Positions 24,501-33,802 of a stretch of 46,469 bases of DNA are shown piece after piece. The notes beneath the pieces are model-generated. The model did no database searches. It was not told the DNA's origin and worked only from the letters and a program-made list of their open reading frames with translations. This DNA comes from Candidatus Angelobacter sp. Gp1-AA117 (GTDB taxonomy: Bacteria > Acidobacteriota > Terriglobia > Terriglobales > Acidobacteriaceae), in the NCBI GenBank assembly GCA_003223515.1, contig QHVI01000095.1:1-46469 (forward strand). The letters are read 5' to 3'. Position 1 is the stretch's first letter. The number at the start of each line of letters is the position of its first letter. The translations under genes and the position numbers were made by a program.

Positions 24501-27500
24501 GTCGGCGCAGGAAACCTCACGAAAGAGCAGGACTGGAAGAGTGGGAGCACCTATATCACCGCTGTCCAAAACATGTACAACGGCTACGGCCTCATCACGC
24601 AGCAGCTCGATCCACGGAACAACACGACGACCTACACTTATGACACATGCAATCTTTACATAGCGACAACGACTAATCCGCTGAGTCAATCGACCGCTTA
24701 TCAATACGACTATTCGACCGGGAAAACGACTCAGACGACAGACCCGAACGGCAACCAGTTTCAGGCCGTCTACGATGGACTGGGTCGGACGCTCGCCTCG
24801 ATTGCTCCCGATCCCGCAAATCCTGGCAGTCTCGCAACGACCACGGCATATGTGTATACCGACACTCCGAATGGCGTAAGCGTTTACAAGATTGACTATC
24901 TCACCGCAACGACGAGCATTGACACGTACACCTATTACGATGGTTTGAATCGCCTCATCCAGACGAGGAAATCGGCGGAAGATGCCGGGAATTACAAAGT
25001 GACTGACCGAGCGTACAACAGCCTGGGCCTGCTTCAAAAAGAATCCTTCCCATATTTTGCAAGCGGTTCCTCGAAAACCACTCCGACGACAACAACGGCG
25101 CTATTCACCACATACACCTATGATCCCTTGCGCCGGATACTCACGATTGCAAATGCAGTGGGTACGACGACGAACGCTTACTCCAATTGGAAGATCGCAA
25201 CGACTGATCCGCGAGGAAAAGAAAAAGACATCTATAACGATGCCTATGGCAACCTCGTCCAGGTGGATGAGCACAGCGGCACGAGCACTTATTCTACGTA
25301 TTATTCGTTCGATGGATCACGCGATCTCCTCTCAATTACCGATGCATTAGGAAACGTAAGAAGTTTCACATATGACGGGTTGGGTCGGCGGCTCACCGCA
25401 CAGGATCTCCATGCTTCTTCGGCCTCGACATTTGGCTCTTGGACCTATGTTTATGACGACGCAGGAAACCTCACGATGCAAACCGATCCGAACGGGATCA
25501 ACAGCAGTTCCACGTATGACAAGCTGAATCGGATACTGACCGACAAGAGCCCGCTGTCGGGTTCGACTTCCTATCTCTACGATTCGGGAACAAAGGGCAA
25601 GGGGCATATTTTCGTAGGGATAACATCGGGCGGCGGATCCACGAGATACGCTGCGTACAACGGGCTTGGACTCGTGACGCAGGAAGTCACAAGTATCGCG
25701 TCAATCAATTACACGACGAATTACACCTATGACCGACAGGGGAATCTCCTTACAATCACGAACCCTGATAACTCAGTCGTCCAGTACACATACAATCTCG
25801 CGGGACTTCCCGAGACCGTTTCCTACCAACCGAGTGGGGGAAGCCTCGCAATGGTAATCAGCAATTTCGATTATTCGCCGACTGAACAACCTGCCGTGAT
25901 CGCTTATGCAAACGGGGTCACGACGACGAACACGTACGATGCTGCACATCTCTACCGCCTTTCGCAAAAAACGAGCACTTTGCCCGGCAGCGGCAATGCC
26001 CAAAATATTTCCTACACGTATGACGCCGACGGGAACATCACGCAGATTGCAGACACGTCGATTTCCGGTGCAGCAAGAACAGTCGCCTACGCCTATGATG
26101 ACTTTTCGCGGCTTACGATGGCATCGAGCACGAACGCATCGACCACGAATTATCTTCAAAACTTTTCGTATGACCCTCTGGGCAATATGCTCTCCGGCCC
26201 CGCAGGAACATACTCGTATGGCCCGACCGCGAGTTCGACTTACGCGAATCCGGATGCTCTGACTGGCATTACGGTGGGATCAACAACGAGGCCGTTCAAT
26301 TACGACAACAATGGCAATCTCATTTCTTCGGGCACGAGCACATATGCCTGGGATTATCGTAACGAGCTCACGCAGTCAGTCACGGCCAATGGCACCTCGA
26401 CTTACGGGTACGGCTATGACCGCAGGCGTCTGAAGCTTATCGAAAATGGAGTGACGACCACCTTCCCAAGTATCTACTACAACGTAACGACAAACGGGAG
26501 TTCGACCACGACCATAAAGCACGTCTTTGTAAACAGCATTCCGGTTGTCACGGTGACCGACGCGACTGCCCCCACAAGTACCGCACTGCGGTATGTCCTC
26601 AACGACCATCTGAATGGGACAAACATCATGACGGATGCTTCGGGAACCATCGTGGAGACGCTCGATTATTATCCATACGGTCAGACCCGACTCGATACGA
26701 AAGTGGGGTCATATACCGGAGAAAATCGGAAATTCATTGGCCAGGAAAGCGACAGTGTATCGGGGCTGGATTACCTGAATGCCCGGTATTACGACGGGGG
26801 CCGTGATCAATTTGTCAGTGAAGACCCGAGTTTCCTCGCGATTGGTGATCCGAATCAGGTCAGGCAGGATACGAATCAAGAGCAACAAGCCTATCTTGCT
26901 GATCCGCAACAGCTCAATTCATATTCCTATGGCAGAGATAATCCGATTACGGAAAGTGATCCCAAAGGACGCCAAGCGTCCGCAGCTATTTCTTTAGGAA
27001 TACCAGAACTCAGCCTCTCAGGTATCGCTTTGCCTATCACAGCAGTAGTCGGTCTGATCACAGTTGCCATTCCTGCAGCACAATGGGGACTTGGAGGTGC
27101 CGATGCCCTCATGAATCAGACGACACAGGCGATTTATTACGACCAGCAACGGCAGATGCGCTTCATACCGCAACCTCAAATAAAACTTCCTGAAGCACCC
27201 TCTTTATTCCCAATCCCCGGCGGGGAAGAACCGCCAAAGCTGCCTGATTCGAAATGGTTGAGATGGAGTATTGCAGGATCGCTGATTATCGGTGGTGCCG
27301 CCGATATTTATCAAAATTTCCAGGAAGAGAAACAGGCTGCCCAGGAGTTCAATGAATCACAAGCGAATACTGCAAAAACCAAGGCCAACGGTATTAATAA
27401 ACCGTACAGTTCTTCTGCTACAAGTGAACGAACCACCCCTCAATCCGACACACAAATCAGCGCACCAGATACTCATTCGACGAACAAACAAAAAATCTAT

Positions 27501-27506
27501 CCATAA
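21584..27506 (+). pseudogene. SpvB/FG-GAP/RHS polymorphic-toxin-like gene, broken near 23797
   Basis: The first frame (21584 to about 23797) has an export leader, a Ser/Thr/Pro linker, a SpvB-type domain (DKNSGALHATFPIGIPPGR, GSIFGAGWSVNIPYIERL; about 140-420) and five FG-GAP/VCBS repeats of roughly 57 residues with IADVNGDGLPD. The reading then moves to another frame: ATLTDNSGNITNQVPYPVYVV leads into YD/RHS repeats, the RHS core end (DYLNARYYDGGRDQFVSEDP) and a variable C-terminus with hydrophobic segments and no toxin domain I recognise. Comparable TcB/SpvB proteins are continuous across this point, so a deletion with frameshift, or an assembly join, has occurred. These are large exported shells that carry a C-terminal toxin. 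The stop overlaps the next gene's ATG by one base. Confidence 0.75.
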
Positions 27507-27778
27507 TGCAAACGGCTATCATTCAGGGAATATTCTTCTTAGCCGTTTCCATCCTGAGTTATTTTGGTTGGAAACGATACGGCCACAGAGATTACTTGCA
27601 ATTCAGTCTGCTTGCAGTTCTTGGAGTTCTCGTTAATGTTTGGAGTGCAATTGCTAGGGACGTTTTGAAACTGCCACCTGAAATTAGGCTGGTCAATAGC
27701 CGCATACTTCTGGTTTTCTGGATCATATTCGTTATTTCTGTACTGGTAATCGCATTCAAGCGATCTCATTCAAAATAG
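27506..27778 (+). CDS. Three-helix membrane protein, possible immunity partner of RHS
   Basis: A 90-residue protein with three hydrophobic helices (IIQGIFFLAVSILSYFGW, FSLLAVLGVLVNVW, ILLVFWIIFVISVLVIAF) and a basic end. Its ATG shares one base with the RHS stop, the usual position for an immunity gene of a polymorphic toxin. From residue 3 on it is identical to the fused copy ending at 21079, so both copies are recent or constrained. The immunity role is inference; no toxin activity is identified. Confidence 0.65.
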   Translation: MQTAIIQGIFFLAVSILSYFGWKRYGHRDYLQFSLLAVLGVLVNVWSAIARDVLKLPPEIRLVNSRILLVFWIIFVISVLVIAFKRSHSK

Positions 27779-28161
27779 GTCGGATACTGGTTATCTCCAT
27801 CAGACCATTTCCCGTCTTTGATTCTGCTGTTCCATCTGTAGACTGAAACAGCACATTGGCAATTTTTGTGCCGATGTGCGCTTGTTTTCGTTCCTTGAAA
27901 ATGGAATAGGCGATGGGTACATAACAACCTCCAAGGCACCGTACCCACTGAAGGGAGGGTGGCTTTTCTTGCCTCCCAAGAGCATTTTTTCGCTGTGCGC
28001 GGCTAGGCTGTCAATAAAAAAATGACGCCGTCCGGCGCAGCGGGAAAGCCGCCTTCCCTCTCATCGTTTCCTCAGGGGGCCCGGACGCACCGGGCCCCCT
28101 GACCCGTCTTTCCCATCTCGTTTGTTCCCGTTTTTGCCACCCCACCCCACAAAATTCATCC
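27779..28161. other. Intergenic boundary with several GC-rich hairpins
   Basis: There is no gene in this stretch. A weak terminator-like stem GGGAGG/CCTCCC (27953-27977) is followed by TTTTTT at 27985. Then come GCCG/CGGC (28027-28036), GGGAA/TTCCC (28042-28058) and a perfect 13-bp stem with a 5-nt loop (28072-28102), the last without a T run. The cluster separates the RHS block from the integrative-element operon and may be a transcription barrier or an element end. Confidence 0.6.
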
Positions 28162-29538
28162 ATGATCAATTTCCTCGAAGAGTTGATTGCATTCATCTGG
28201 AACTCGCTCCGCAAGCGAAGCAATAAGGTGCGGGAAGAGCGCGGAACCTTCAACCTCGGGTTTCGCATGGTGGACGGCCAAGTGACAGGGCGGCAGATTG
28301 CCCTCAGCAATGGCGGCCGTGCAAGGCACATGGCAGTTCTCGGAAAGACGGGATCAGGGAAGAGTTTCTTCCTGCGCTATCTGAGTTCTCAAGACATCCA
28401 GGCGGGACGCGGGTTCGTGTATTTCGACCTGCACGGCGATACGACCCCGTTCCTTCTGAATGCCATTCGTGCGCGTGAAGTGGCACTCGGCGAGCATCTC
28501 GACCACAAGCTTATCGTGATCGACCCCGCAGACCCGCTGGTCTCCATCGGGTTCAATCCGCTTGAAGCTCCATCGCCTGACTTCGTGCATATCGCCGAGT
28601 TCACCGCGGTGCTTCGTGCGCGGTGGTCACTCGATCATCTGGGAGCGCGTACCGAAGAACTCCTTCGGAACGCGCTCTACGTCCTTGCTGCCAATGGATC
28701 CACCCTGCTCGAACTTGCGCCGTTACTCACGGACGGAAGCTACCGCGCCGCATGTCTCAGAAAAATCTCGAATGCCGAAGTGCGCGCATATTTCGAGTCG
28801 CGGTATGACCAAGCAAGCGATGCAATGAGAGCGGTGATGCGGGAACCGATCTTGAACAAGACATCGGCCTTCACTGCCGATCCGCGCTTCCGCCACATCG
28901 TGGGCCAGGAGCATTCGACATTTTCCATCCGGGATGCGATGGACGAGGGCCAATGGGTGATCGTGAATCTCGAAAAGGGGAAACTCGGTCCCCAAGCCCT
29001 TACGCTTGGAAGCCTGCTTTTTACCGTCATCAAGAATGCGCTTTTTACCCGCACGAAGCGCTCGCTTTTTACCCTCTACTGCGACGAGATTCAAAACCTC
29101 GTGGCATACGGCGTGGGCATTGAGACAGTTTTGTCTGAAGCCCGGAAGTTCGGGGTAGCCGTCGTCTCGGCAAATCAGTTCCTCGACCAATACCCGGCAG
29201 AGATGCGGGCGGCCATCCTCTCGGTCGGTACGCATGCATTCTTCCAGCTTTCAAGTACTGACGCAAACCAAATTGCCCAGGCACTTGATGGCGGAAAGCC
29301 GCTCACGGAACGCCTGAAAAATCTTTCCCCGCGGCACCTGATCGTGAAAACCGGTGCAGAGCGTTGGACGGAAGTCCTCGTCCCCACCGTACATGAAACG
29401 AAAACCGATTACACCGACCTCTTGAACCGCTCCCGGTTCCGCTGGGGACGGCTGCGTACCGAGATCGAGCGGGACATTGCAAAACGGCAAACCGTCGTGA
29501 GCCAGGGAGCACCGGAGGCACTCGATGAATGGGAATAA
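28162..29538 (+). CDS. HerA/VirD4-like DNA-transfer ATPase (coupling-protein type)
   Basis: A 458-residue ATPase without an obvious membrane segment. Walker A is GKTGSGKS (about residue 61), Walker B is LYCDEIQN (about 307), and NQFLDQYPAEMR resembles the sensor region of VirD4/TraD-type coupling proteins and HerA-like DNA pumps. Such proteins feed DNA to a conjugation pore or move DNA during transfer. It heads a tightly overlapping operon with a replication-relaxation protein, which is a known pairing on integrative elements. No relaxase or pore genes are in view, so the element may be mobilised by others. Confidence 0.8.
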   Translation: MINFLEELIAFIWNSLRKRSNKVREERGTFNLGFRMVDGQVTGRQIALSNGGRARHMAVLGKTGSGKSFFLRYLSSQDIQAGRGFVYFDLHGDTTPFLLNAIRAREVALGEHLDHKLIVIDPADPLVSIGFNPLEAPSPDFVHIAEFTAVLRARWSLDHLGARTEELLRNALYVLAANGSTLLELAPLLTDGSYRAACLRKISNAEVRAYFESRYDQASDAMRAVMREPILNKTSAFTADPRFRHIVGQEHSTFSIRDAMDEGQWVIVNLEKGKLGPQALTLGSLLFTVIKNALFTRTKRSLFTLYCDEIQNLVAYGVGIETVLSEARKFGVAVVSANQFLDQYPAEMRAAILSVGTHAFFQLSSTDANQIAQALDGGKPLTERLKNLSPRHLIVKTGAERWTEVLVPTVHETKTDYTDLLNRSRFRWGRLRTEIERDIAKRQTVVSQGAPEALDEWE

Positions 29539-30310
29539 GCGAATCGGTCTGGTAGTCCAGGAACGTGACCGGAGACTCCTGCGGGAATTGGGACACGTGC
29601 GCGTCATTGACCGCGAACAGGCGAAAGTCCTCGGTGGATTTTCGTCTACCACGCGGGTGAATACCCGGCTGCTTGCCCTTACCCGCGTAGGACTCCTCAA
29701 ACGGTTTTTCCTCGGCACGAGAGCTGGGGGAGCGAAGGCCCTCTACTCGCTTTCTCCGAAGGGCGCCAAGTTCATAGGCGTACCCGACCGGGGGCCGCAG
29801 CGCCGGAACGATACGGCACTGGTGGGCGACCTTTTCGTCGAACACCAGCTCGCGGTAAACGACATCTACTGCGCGTTTAAAACAGAGTCCCTGCCGGGAG
29901 TCGCTTTCCGTCGGTGGGTGGCATTTTTCGAACCCATCGCCCAAGGTGTCCGCCTCATTCCCGATGGGTATGTCGAATTCGAAACGCCTTCGGGCATTTT
30001 CGGTGCATTTCTCGAAGTCGATCTGGGAAGTGAAAGCCTGAAGGTCTGGAAAGACAAGGTGAAGACTTATCTCACCTATGCCGTTTCAGGAACATTCGAG
30101 AAGCAATTCGGCCTGACCCGCTTTCGGGTGCTTGTCGTCGCCCACTCCGAACGGCGCATGCAATCCATCCGCCGGGTAGTAGGCGAGACGACCGACAAAA
30201 TATTTTGGTTTCAGAATTTCGAATCAATCGAGCGCGACGGCCTCTTGGCTCCTCGTTGGCTCCGGCCTCGGGGAGAGTACCGGCTGCCGCTCATCAAGGA
30301 ACTCCCATGA
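29525..30310 (+). CDS. Replication-relaxation family protein
   Basis: A 261-residue protein. The N-terminal 90 residues are a winged-helix DNA-binding domain (RDRRLLRELGHVRVIDREQ, TRVNTRLLALTRVGLLKRF, KALYSLSPKGAKF). The rest resembles the Replic_Relax fold with an FLEVDLGSESLKVWKDKV segment, which looks like a PD-(D/E)xK-type core and could be a nuclease; that last point is tentative. These proteins take part in plasmid or ICE replication initiation and nicking. The gene overlaps the ATPase upstream by 14 bp and the next gene by 4 bp (ATGA). Confidence 0.75.
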   Translation: MNGNKRIGLVVQERDRRLLRELGHVRVIDREQAKVLGGFSSTTRVNTRLLALTRVGLLKRFFLGTRAGGAKALYSLSPKGAKFIGVPDRGPQRRNDTALVGDLFVEHQLAVNDIYCAFKTESLPGVAFRRWVAFFEPIAQGVRLIPDGYVEFETPSGIFGAFLEVDLGSESLKVWKDKVKTYLTYAVSGTFEKQFGLTRFRVLVVAHSERRMQSIRRVVGETTDKIFWFQNFESIERDGLLAPRWLRPRGEYRLPLIKELP

Positions 30311-30732
30311 AGTATTGCTACCACTGCTCAAGAATCAACCCAGGAGACCCGCTCTTCTGCAACACCTGCGGGAGAAGCTTCGACCGGAAGCTCTGTCCGC
30401 GCCTGCACCCCAATCCACGCAGCGCCGAAATCTGCGCCCGTTGCGGCAGCCGCGAACTTTCGACTCCGCAACCCAAAGTTCCCGTCAGTTGGCGAATTCT
30501 CGAATGGCTCGCCCGGATGTTCGTCGGGGTGGCGCTCGCATTTCTTGCGCTGGTGCTTGCCTACGAAGTCGTCTCGGAACTGCTCGGCTCGCCTGTGGTG
30601 CAGAGCGGTTTGGTTCTCATCGTTCTCATGTTCCTGGTCCTTGCATGGATATGGGGAAAGCTTCCTCAATGGTTTCGGAAGTTCATACACAAGCAATTGA
30701 CTAAACGGAGGAACCGCCATGCGGAAGAGTAA
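30307..30732 (+). CDS. Zinc-ribbon membrane protein (141 aa)
   Basis: The protein begins MKYCYHCSRINPGDPLFCNTCG, a four-cysteine zinc ribbon, followed by a second pair region (ICARCGSRE). Two membrane helices (about 72-92 and 98-117) and a basic tail come next. The start at 30307 overlaps the preceding stop in ATGA, showing coupling. I know no function for this arrangement; it may anchor a DNA-binding or signalling module to the membrane. Its end overlaps the next gene by 14 bp. Confidence 0.65.
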   Translation: MKYCYHCSRINPGDPLFCNTCGRSFDRKLCPRLHPNPRSAEICARCGSRELSTPQPKVPVSWRILEWLARMFVGVALAFLALVLAYEVVSELLGSPVVQSGLVLIVLMFLVLAWIWGKLPQWFRKFIHKQLTKRRNRHAEE

Positions 30733-31120
30733 TCAGCATATTCGGACGGTGGCATTGGGAAGTGGGACTAAGCGGAGTGCCAAAAGGCACGAGTCGGACT
30801 TCGGTGGGAACACAGAAGGCGCGAAAACATTGGGGTTTGAGGCACTTCGGGGAGGGCAGAGGAAACCGTACTCCTGCCCGGAGCATTGCCCGTACCCGGA
30901 AGGGACTGCCGAGGCGCTCACCGCATTGCCGCTTGGCATGCCGCTCACGATCGAAGACGTTGCCGAACTGCTCGGCTGTTCCGTCTGGACGATTCGCCAG
31001 AAGTACCTGCGGCAGGGACTTCCCTATCTGCGGGCGAGTAGCTCCGGAAAATTCGTCTTTTTCCGCGAGCAGGTGATCGATTGGATTCTCAAACGACAGA
31101 CGAAAGGAGGACTGAAGTGA
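30719..31120 (+). CDS. Excisionase-like helix-turn-helix protein
   Basis: A 133-residue protein. The C-terminal 60 residues hold a MerR/excisionase-type HTH (LTIEDVAELLGCSVWTIRQKYL) and a wing with GKFVFFREQVIDWIL. The N-terminal 70 residues are of unclear fold and contain CPEHCPYPEG. Such proteins set the direction of tyrosine-integrase recombination, and the integrase is two genes downstream. The stop overlaps a following GTG by 4 bp (GTGA). Confidence 0.7.
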   Translation: MRKSNQHIRTVALGSGTKRSAKRHESDFGGNTEGAKTLGFEALRGGQRKPYSCPEHCPYPEGTAEALTALPLGMPLTIEDVAELLGCSVWTIRQKYLRQGLPYLRASSSGKFVFFREQVIDWILKRQTKGGLK

Positions 31121-31126
31121 CGAGCG

Positions 31127-31291
31127 GTGACGAGCGGTGACGATCTTGAATCCGGCCTCGTTCATGATCCCTGCCCCAACTGCTGCGAAAGCCGCGTCGA
31201 CCGTTTGGAGTGGGTGGACGACGAAACCGTCCGTTGCCTCTCCTGCGGCCGGGAATACCGGCCAGGAGATGGGAGCGACGACACGCCATGA
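31127..31291 (+). CDS. Small zinc-ribbon protein, start shifted by a 10-bp duplication
   Basis: A 54-residue frame, MTSGDDLESGLVHDPCPNCC onward, with a CxxC pair at each end of the fold (CPNC and CLSCG) and an acidic tail. The good ribosome site AAAGGAGG (31103-31110) is 6 nt before a GTG at 31117, but that frame ends after seven codons. A tandem 10-bp duplication (GTGACGAGCG twice, then GTGACGATC) has moved the original start out of frame, leaving the GTG at 31127 as the first in-frame start. Translation is probably reduced. Its stop lies 29 bp before the integrase start. Confidence 0.55.
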   Translation: MTSGDDLESGLVHDPCPNCCESRVDRLEWVDDETVRCLSCGREYRPGDGSDDTP

Positions 31292-31319
31292 ACCTTTACG
31301 ACGAAAGGAGGAAAGCACG

Positions 31320-32350
31320 TTGAGTCTCTATAAGCGTGGCGGGGTGTACTGGAGTTACGTCTACGTAGACGGAGTCCGTCATGCCCGCTCGACCGAAACC
31401 GGCAACCGCCGTCTGGCTGAGCAGATCGACCAGAAACATAAAGACGAAGTGCGCCTCAAAGCGACGCAATTTCCTGAACTCAACCCCACCATGCGCTTTG
31501 CCGAACTCGCCGCCCAATTCCTGGGTGACGGCTCGGCCAAGGAGTGGCACCGGGACCGCCTGAAACTGCTTTTGCCGTATTTTGCCGGATTCTCCATCGG
31601 CAAAATCAATAAAGCGGCAATCCGGCAATACCGGGCCGAGCGCCACCGGACGAAGACGCTCACCGAAACCACGGTGAACCGCGATATCGAGTGCCTGCGC
31701 CATCTCCTGTACTGGGCGGTGGACGAAGGGATTCTCGCAGCGAACCCGATTGCCCGGATTCGCCTGGAACGTGAGCGGCGGAAGAAGAAGCCGGTCCTCA
31801 GTTCCGAGGAAGAGTCGCGGCTTTTGCCTGCCGCGTCTCCGCACTTGCGGGACATCGTAATCGTTGCCCTCGACACCGGCATGCGCCGCGGAGAAATTCT
31901 GAACCAGCGGTGGGAGGACGTGGACTTTGCCCGGCGATTGCTCTACGTCACCCATTCGAAGACCCCCGAAGGGGAATCTCGCGAGATTCCCTTGAGCGAC
32001 CGAGTCTTCACTCTGTTTTCCGGCATGAGAAAGGATTCCGGCCTGATCTTCACCTTTGAAGGCAAGGCGATCTTCAGTCTCAAACCGGCTGGAAAGCAGC
32101 CATCCGCAGAGCGGGAATCCGATACATCCGATTCCACTACCTGCGCCACACCTTCAATACCCGACTGCTCGAACTGGGAGTCCCGCGAGAAGTCCGCATG
32201 GCACTTCTCGGCCACACCTTCGGGGACACCCATGAAAGCTACGAGCATGTTGAACTTCCGATGAAACGCGAGGCCATCCGCAAGCTTGACCAATGGATTG
32301 CGGAACAGGCACAAGCAAAACCATCACCCGCATTGGTGCGTTCTCAATGA
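31320..32350 (+). pseudogene. Tyrosine recombinase/integrase, one frameshift
   Basis: The start is a TTG at 31320 with AAAGGAGG at 31303-31310. The N-terminal arm and core-binding domain (about 1-150) lead into the catalytic domain with the first Arg in DTGMRRGEI. At 32082-32084 the frame slips: IFSLK is continued in another frame as TGWKAAIRRAGIRYIRFHYL, then RHTF (the H-x-x-R box), LLGHTFGDT (His) and ESYEHV (nucleophile Tyr), ending at a TGA at 32348-32350. One extra A in the run restores a full 343-residue integrase with all catalytic residues. It is either a one-base inactivation or a homopolymer read error. It would integrate the 28-38 kb element. Confidence 0.8.
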
Positions 32351-32378
32351 CCGCACCGATACAAACACCGGAGGCACT

Positions 32379-32711
32379 ATGGAATTGCTGCCAGAAGCCC
32401 TGCGCACAACGCTTCCACCGCTTTATGCGCAGGAAAAGAACAAAGACCCCACGGTCTGGATCAAATTCTTTACCCCGGATTCCAGCTGGACCTGGTACGT
32501 CACGGAAGGCTCTGAAGAAGAAGGCGATTTTCTCTTCTTCGGATATGTAGTGGGACTCGAAGAGGAATGGGGCTACTTTGCACTCTCTGAACTGGAGCAA
32601 GCGCGTGGCCCGTTGGATATGCCCATCGAACGGGACCTCTACTTCACTCCGAGACCCTTCAGCACGATACGCCTTCCGTCCAGCCGGAACCAGGCAAACA
32701 CGAATAGCTAA
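32379..32711 (+). CDS. DUF2958-family protein
   Basis: A 110-residue protein matching DUF2958, common on plasmids and integrative elements: LPPLYAQEKNKDPTVWIKFF, then SSWTWYVTEG, FGYVVGLEEEWGYFAL and ERDLYFTP in order. Function is unknown. The start has CGGAGG 4-5 nt upstream. It follows the integrase by 28 bp and is probably in the same transcript as the cargo genes downstream. Confidence 0.75.
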   Translation: MELLPEALRTTLPPLYAQEKNKDPTVWIKFFTPDSSWTWYVTEGSEEEGDFLFFGYVVGLEEEWGYFALSELEQARGPLDMPIERDLYFTPRPFSTIRLPSSRNQANTNS

Positions 32712-32727
32712 TTTGTAAGGAGATGAC

Positions 32728-33186
32728 ATGAAAACCGAAAACCTGCCTGACTTCGAAGCGAATGCAGGCCGGGAGTTCTACTTCCTCACTCTCAAACTGC
32801 CGTACTCAGCGGTCTCAACACCGCATGCTGTCGATCCAACGGTGACCGATTTTCTGGATGTCACCGCCGAAGACGGCAGCCAACTCGGATTCGTGATTCT
32901 TCGGGAAGACAGCACGGTTCAGATCGTGGATGCCGTAACCGGAGAACACATCCGACTTACCTTCGGAAAAACACCTGCCGATAACCTGCAGCGGCAGGCG
33001 ACGGATGCCTTGATACAGGTGGCCCTCGTCGAGAGCAAAGCAATTTCAGTGAGCCTTGCCGAGATCATCGCCTATTTGCAGAAGAAAGAACACCTTGCCG
33101 CCCTGGGCACGTTCCAGGGCTTGGGTGATCGATTCAAGTTTCTGGGAGCCTTGCTCGAAGCTACCGCTCGGCCTTCCAGAACGTAA
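32728..33186 (+). CDS. Unknown cargo protein (152 aa)
   Basis: I do not recognise this protein. The first 85 residues look beta-rich (FYFLTLKLPYS, GFVILREDSTVQIVDAVTGE) and the remainder is helical (SLAEIIAYLQKKEHLAAL). The start has AAGGAG 7 nt upstream and lies 16 bp after DUF2958. It is probably cytoplasmic. Confidence 0.6.
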   Translation: MKTENLPDFEANAGREFYFLTLKLPYSAVSTPHAVDPTVTDFLDVTAEDGSQLGFVILREDSTVQIVDAVTGEHIRLTFGKTPADNLQRQATDALIQVALVESKAISVSLAEIIAYLQKKEHLAALGTFQGLGDRFKFLGALLEATARPSRT

Positions 33187-33221
33187 CGCACATTAACAAC
33201 TGAAAAAGGAGAACAGTAGCA

Positions 33222-33497
33222 ATGAGTAACAGCACTTTGAAAACCGTGATCGTGCTTGATCCTGAAACACAGGAATACAAGCCAGAAGCCCATAACCTTA
33301 CGGCCGATGCCGCGGTTGAACTCGTGAACCGATTGTCTGAGGACAACCAGAAGGCGCGAGTCGTGGACCAGAAAGACCGCCATCGTTCTTCCGACCTCTC
33401 GAAATGCAAACTCTGCAAACAGGCCGCAGAGAGTGCGTCCGAGGAGCAGCCGGAAGTTACGGCAGAGGAAAGTGATTCCGAATCCGTAGCGACATAG
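33222..33497 (+). CDS. Unknown small acidic protein (91 aa)
   Basis: It begins MSNSTLKTVIVLDPETQEYK and has a helical middle, a SDLSKCKLCKQAAES segment with a CxxC, and an acidic serine-rich tail. The start has AAGGAG upstream. It belongs to the same run of closely spaced cargo genes (35 bp after its neighbour). No family is recognised; the CxxC could bind metal. Confidence 0.55.
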   Translation: MSNSTLKTVIVLDPETQEYKPEAHNLTADAAVELVNRLSEDNQKARVVDQKDRHRSSDLSKCKLCKQAAESASEEQPEVTAEESDSESVAT

Positions 33498-33541
33498 TTC
33501 CTACGCATCAGCCGAAATTCTTTGAAAGGAGATTGATCGCA

Positions 33542-33781
33542 ATGGCTGAGAAAAAGCAGACCGCGTCTGCACCGAAACCACCCAATCCTCCCGCGCAAGC
33601 AGCAGAAACCTCGGGCGAATCCAAACGCAAACCGTGGATCAAAAAGACCCCGGTCGAGGTCGTCCTTGAGCAGATTGCAAAGCAGGAGGAAAAAGTAAAC
33701 GAAATGCGGGACGCGCTCAAAAAAGAAGAGCGCGAACTCGTGAAACTACAGCAAGCCAAAAAAGTCCTGGAGGCGAGCTGA
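33542..33781 (+). CDS. Small coiled-coil protein (79 aa)
   Basis: A proline/alanine-rich, disordered N-terminus (about 1-35) is followed by a clear coiled coil (VVLEQIAKQEEKVNEMRDAL and onward to the end). The start at 33542 is preferred because AAAGGAG lies about 13 nt upstream, although that spacing is long. It precedes the membrane vWA gene by 21 bp and may be a structural partner of it; this is inferred from position. Confidence 0.55.
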   Translation: MAEKKQTASAPKPPNPPAQAAETSGESKRKPWIKKTPVEVVLEQIAKQEEKVNEMRDALKKEERELVKLQQAKKVLEAS

Positions 33782-33802
33782 AATATTAACTGGAGTTTGC
33801 CC

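Noticed and set aside
24336..25037. Long minus-strand frame within the RHS gene
   Set aside because: Strong codon bias of the RHS frame produces open antisense frames; composition is arginine/valine-rich with no start signal.
30762..31076. Plus-strand frame reading GEGRGNRTPARS, a type of false ORF often seen over tRNA genes
   Set aside because: No cloverleaf can be drawn here on either strand; the sequence is explained by the overlapping HTH gene in another frame.
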